From Kofleriaceae bacterium (GTDB taxonomy: Bacteria > Myxococcota_A > Polyangia > Haliangiales > Haliangiaceae), in assembly GCA_025357755.1 (NCBI GenBank), contig JANXOP010000272.1, positions 1 to 53,563 of the forward strand: a DNA stretch of 53,563 nucleotides. Reading direction: 5' to 3'. This document shows positions 51,929 through 53,563 of this stretch, piece by piece (position 1 is the first letter of the stretch; every line of letters begins with the position of its first letter). The notes beneath the pieces are model-generated. The model was not told the DNA's origin. It saw only the letters and a program-made list of their open reading frames with translations, and ran no database searches. A program made the position numbers and the translations under genes.

Positions 51929-52026
51929 GTGCGCGCAGCGTACACATAGTCCACCGAAAATACTGGGGTTCCGATCCCGGCCAAAAGTTGGCGATCGTCG
52001 TTCGAGGTCATTACCTTCGACCCCAG

Positions 52027-52359
52027 GTGAAGACTCTGGCCGACACGCACGTCGAGCCCGCGCTACGGCGCTGGGCTACTCGGCTCGTGCTCGCGATCGT
52101 CGTCGCGATCCTGATCGGCTATCTCCCCGGCGAAGCCCTGCGCCGCGATCCGCGCGCGGTCAAGCTCGAGGGCCAGGTCCAGACCCTCGAGACCGACGCG
52201 CAGAACCTCGCCGCCGGAAATGCCGCGCTCGCTCGCGAAGTCGAGGCGCTGCGCACCGACGTCGGCGCGATCGAGGATCACGCCCGCGCCGACCTGGGCA
52301 TGGTCTATCCCGACGAAGTCGTGCTGCGCGTGAACACGCCAACGCCGGTGTCCCGATGA
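52027..52359 (+). CDS. ftsB: FtsB/DivIC-like septum formation initiator
   Basis: This is a 110-residue bitopic membrane protein: one helix (19-34, RLVLAIVVAILIGYL), then a coiled coil (44-84, LEGQVQTLETDAQNLAAGNAAL), then ARADLGMVYPDEVVL. The latter fits the conserved end of FtsB/DivIC family proteins, which link early and late divisome components. I use GTG 52027; an earlier in-frame TTG 51988 is possible. The next gene starts inside its stop (ATGA). Confidence 0.82.
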   Translation: MKTLADTHVEPALRRWATRLVLAIVVAILIGYLPGEALRRDPRAVKLEGQVQTLETDAQNLAAGNAALAREVEALRTDVGAIEDHARADLGMVYPDEVVLRVNTPTPVSR

Positions 52360-53563
52360 GCGCACCGCCCACGGCCATGACCCGGTATCGCCGCGCGCTT
52401 CGCCGCGCCGGCAAGGTCTCGATCGGCGCCTCGGCCGGCGCGCTCGCCTGCGTGATCGTCGCGGTCGGCGGGGTCGATGGTGCGTCGGTGTTCGGCACGC
52501 ACATTCCTCTGCCGCAAGCGATCGTCTCGGCCGCGGCCCTCGCGCTCGTGGTCGTCGCGGTGATCCGGCGCATCCAGTTCACCGCGCCGACCGCGCGCGC
52601 CCAGCGCGTCTCGATGTGGCTCGCCGCGGCCGAGGACCTCGCGGATCTCGAGCTCGCGCTCGCGCTCGTTGCTGGCATCCACGTGATCATCGCGGTCAGC
52701 GGCGGGCAGCGCTCTCCGGCCTACCCCGTGCTCTACGGCCTGGTCGCGTTCTCGGCGACGGTACTCGCGCGCCCCGGTGCGATCGCGACCTACGGCGCGG
52801 CGCTGTTTCTCGAGGCCGCGCTGCTCGTGCGCACCGGCATCAGCGACGTCACGATCATCGCATTCACGCTCCACGCGCTCTACCTCAGCGGAGCCGGCAT
52901 CGCGCACGCGGTGCTCCTGCGCGGGTTGACCTCGCGCTACCGCAAGCGGCGGTCGAAGCGGCTCGACGACGAGCTGCTCGCGCTCCGCGACTCGGCGAAG
53001 GACTACCGGTTGATCGCCGCGGCGCTCAGCCCGGACTCGCGCGCACCGCGCAGCCGCGACGAAGAAGAGCGCCTGCTCGCGGTCGGCGGGGTCGGCATGA
53101 TCGGCGATGCGACGAGCTGGGTGCTCGCGACCCTGAAGCGCTCGCTCGGTGCGCGCACGGTCGCGCTGCTCTGGGTCGAAGATGATGGCGAGCGCGTCAA
53201 GCTCAAGGACATCGCCTCGGATGCCGACGACATCACCGAGCAGCCGCGGCTCGCCTCGGCCGGGGTGCTGGGTGCGGTGCTCCGCGATCGCGCGCCCTTG
53301 ATCGTCGGTGCGACCAAGCCCGGGCAGGTGCCGTACTACGATTCGAATCGGTCCGGGGTCGCGCTCGTCGCGGTGCCGATCCTCGAGGGTGGCCACCTGC
53401 GCGGCATCCTCGCGGCGGATCGCGATGGCGCGTTCGCGGAGGCCGATCGCGATCTGCTCGCCGATGCCGGCGGCCAGGTGCTGCGCGCGGTGCAAGCCGA
53501 GCAGGTGTTCCGCGCCGTGGAGCGCGCGAAGTACGAGCACGAGCGGTTCTTCACGGCGACCGC
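52356..53563 (+). CDS. Membrane GAF-domain signalling protein (C-terminus beyond window)
   Basis: The visible 402 residues start at ATG 52356, overlapping the ftsB-like stop by 4 bases. About six membrane helices fill residues 20-190 (for example VSIGASAGALACVIVAVGG, IVSAAALALVVVAVI). A linker follows, then a GAF-like sensory domain (about 240-385: ALLWVEDDGERVKLKDIASD; GVALVAVPILEGGHLRGILAADRDG). The output domain (kinase, GGDEF or sigma-54 interaction) is outside the window. Coupling to ftsB suggests co-expression with cell division, but no direct role is shown. Confidence 0.82.
   Translation, partial: MSAPPTAMTRYRRALRRAGKVSIGASAGALACVIVAVGGVDGASVFGTHIPLPQAIVSAAALALVVVAVIRRIQFTAPTARAQRVSMWLAAAEDLADLELALALVAGIHVIIAVSGGQRSPAYPVLYGLVAFSATVLARPGAIATYGAALFLEAALLVRTGISDVTIIAFTLHALYLSGAGIAHAVLLRGLTSRYRKRRSKRLDDELLALRDSAKDYRLIAAALSPDSRAPRSRDEEERLLAVGGVGMIGDATSWVLATLKRSLGARTVALLWVEDDGERVKLKDIASDADDITEQPRLASAGVLGAVLRDRAPLIVGATKPGQVPYYDSNRSGVALVAVPILEGGHLRGILAADRDGAFAEADRDLLADAGGQVLRAVQAEQVFRAVERAKYEHERFFTAT

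Overview
The window reads as a chromosomal segment of a high-G+C Gram-negative delta-type bacterium, most likely a myxobacterium (Myxococcota). The basis is the mix of many lipobox lipoproteins, a Ser/Thr kinase with a PEGA tail, WGR/TIGR02996, TIGR03790 and DKNYY proteins, a sigma-54 activator, and pervasive GC-rich codon use. This taxonomic call is inference from gene content; no 16S or marker gene is present.

Layout. 1-3.9 kb: a cut NtrC-type response regulator, a receiver with a replaced phospho-acceptor, a small membrane protein, a tandem universal stress protein, a CBS protein and a hemerythrin. 4-7 kb: a photolyase fused to a renalase-like FAD oxidoreductase, divergent from a DUF2256-DUF3253 zinc protein. 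7-9.6 kb: two copies of a secreted lipoprotein (the first broken by a 1-nt deletion) interleaved with two DUF2237 genes, then a cold-shock gene with its own terminator. 9.7-24.2 kb: exported proteins (an 11-Asp-box beta-propeller, TIGR03790, an S41-type protease, a HELGH metallopeptidase, LamG, WGR/TIGR02996, and a frameshifted DKNYY repeat gene). 24.4-28.6 kb: a tight three-gene operon of Ser/Thr kinase, TPR-PEGA protein and substrate-binding-like lipoprotein.

28.6-46.4 kb is accessory DNA. A tyrosine integrase ends 12 bp from the 3' end of tRNA-Ala(GGC), and an exact 24-bp copy of the tRNA 3' end lies at 33.6 kb, so 33.6-46.3 kb behaves as a tRNA-integrated island. It carries a SIR2-like protein with a probable leaderless promoter, a decayed Wadjet jetA fragment, a large carboxypeptidase-regulatory/PDZ protein, a coupled acetyltransferase-phosphotransferase pair, an argS copy with one frameshift, a WYL regulator, and a coupled unknown-HTH-integrase operon. 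A third, 15-bp copy of the tRNA end at 28.64 kb suggests that the adjacent LysR / Tat serine hydrolase / lipocalin / AraC / alpha-beta hydrolase cassette is an older or tandem insertion.

46.4-53.6 kb returns to core-like genes: tRNA-Ala with its promoter, a conserved hypothetical, a beta-propeller lipoprotein, a MOSC protein, an esterase whose hydrolase motifs are in permuted order, FtsB, and a truncated GAF membrane protein.

Three independent genes (7.17, 24.04 and 41.65 kb) are each explained by loss of exactly one base. They are either real decay or consensus errors, and raw reads should decide. Coordinates and starts are read from the sequence; functions come from motif recognition without database searches.
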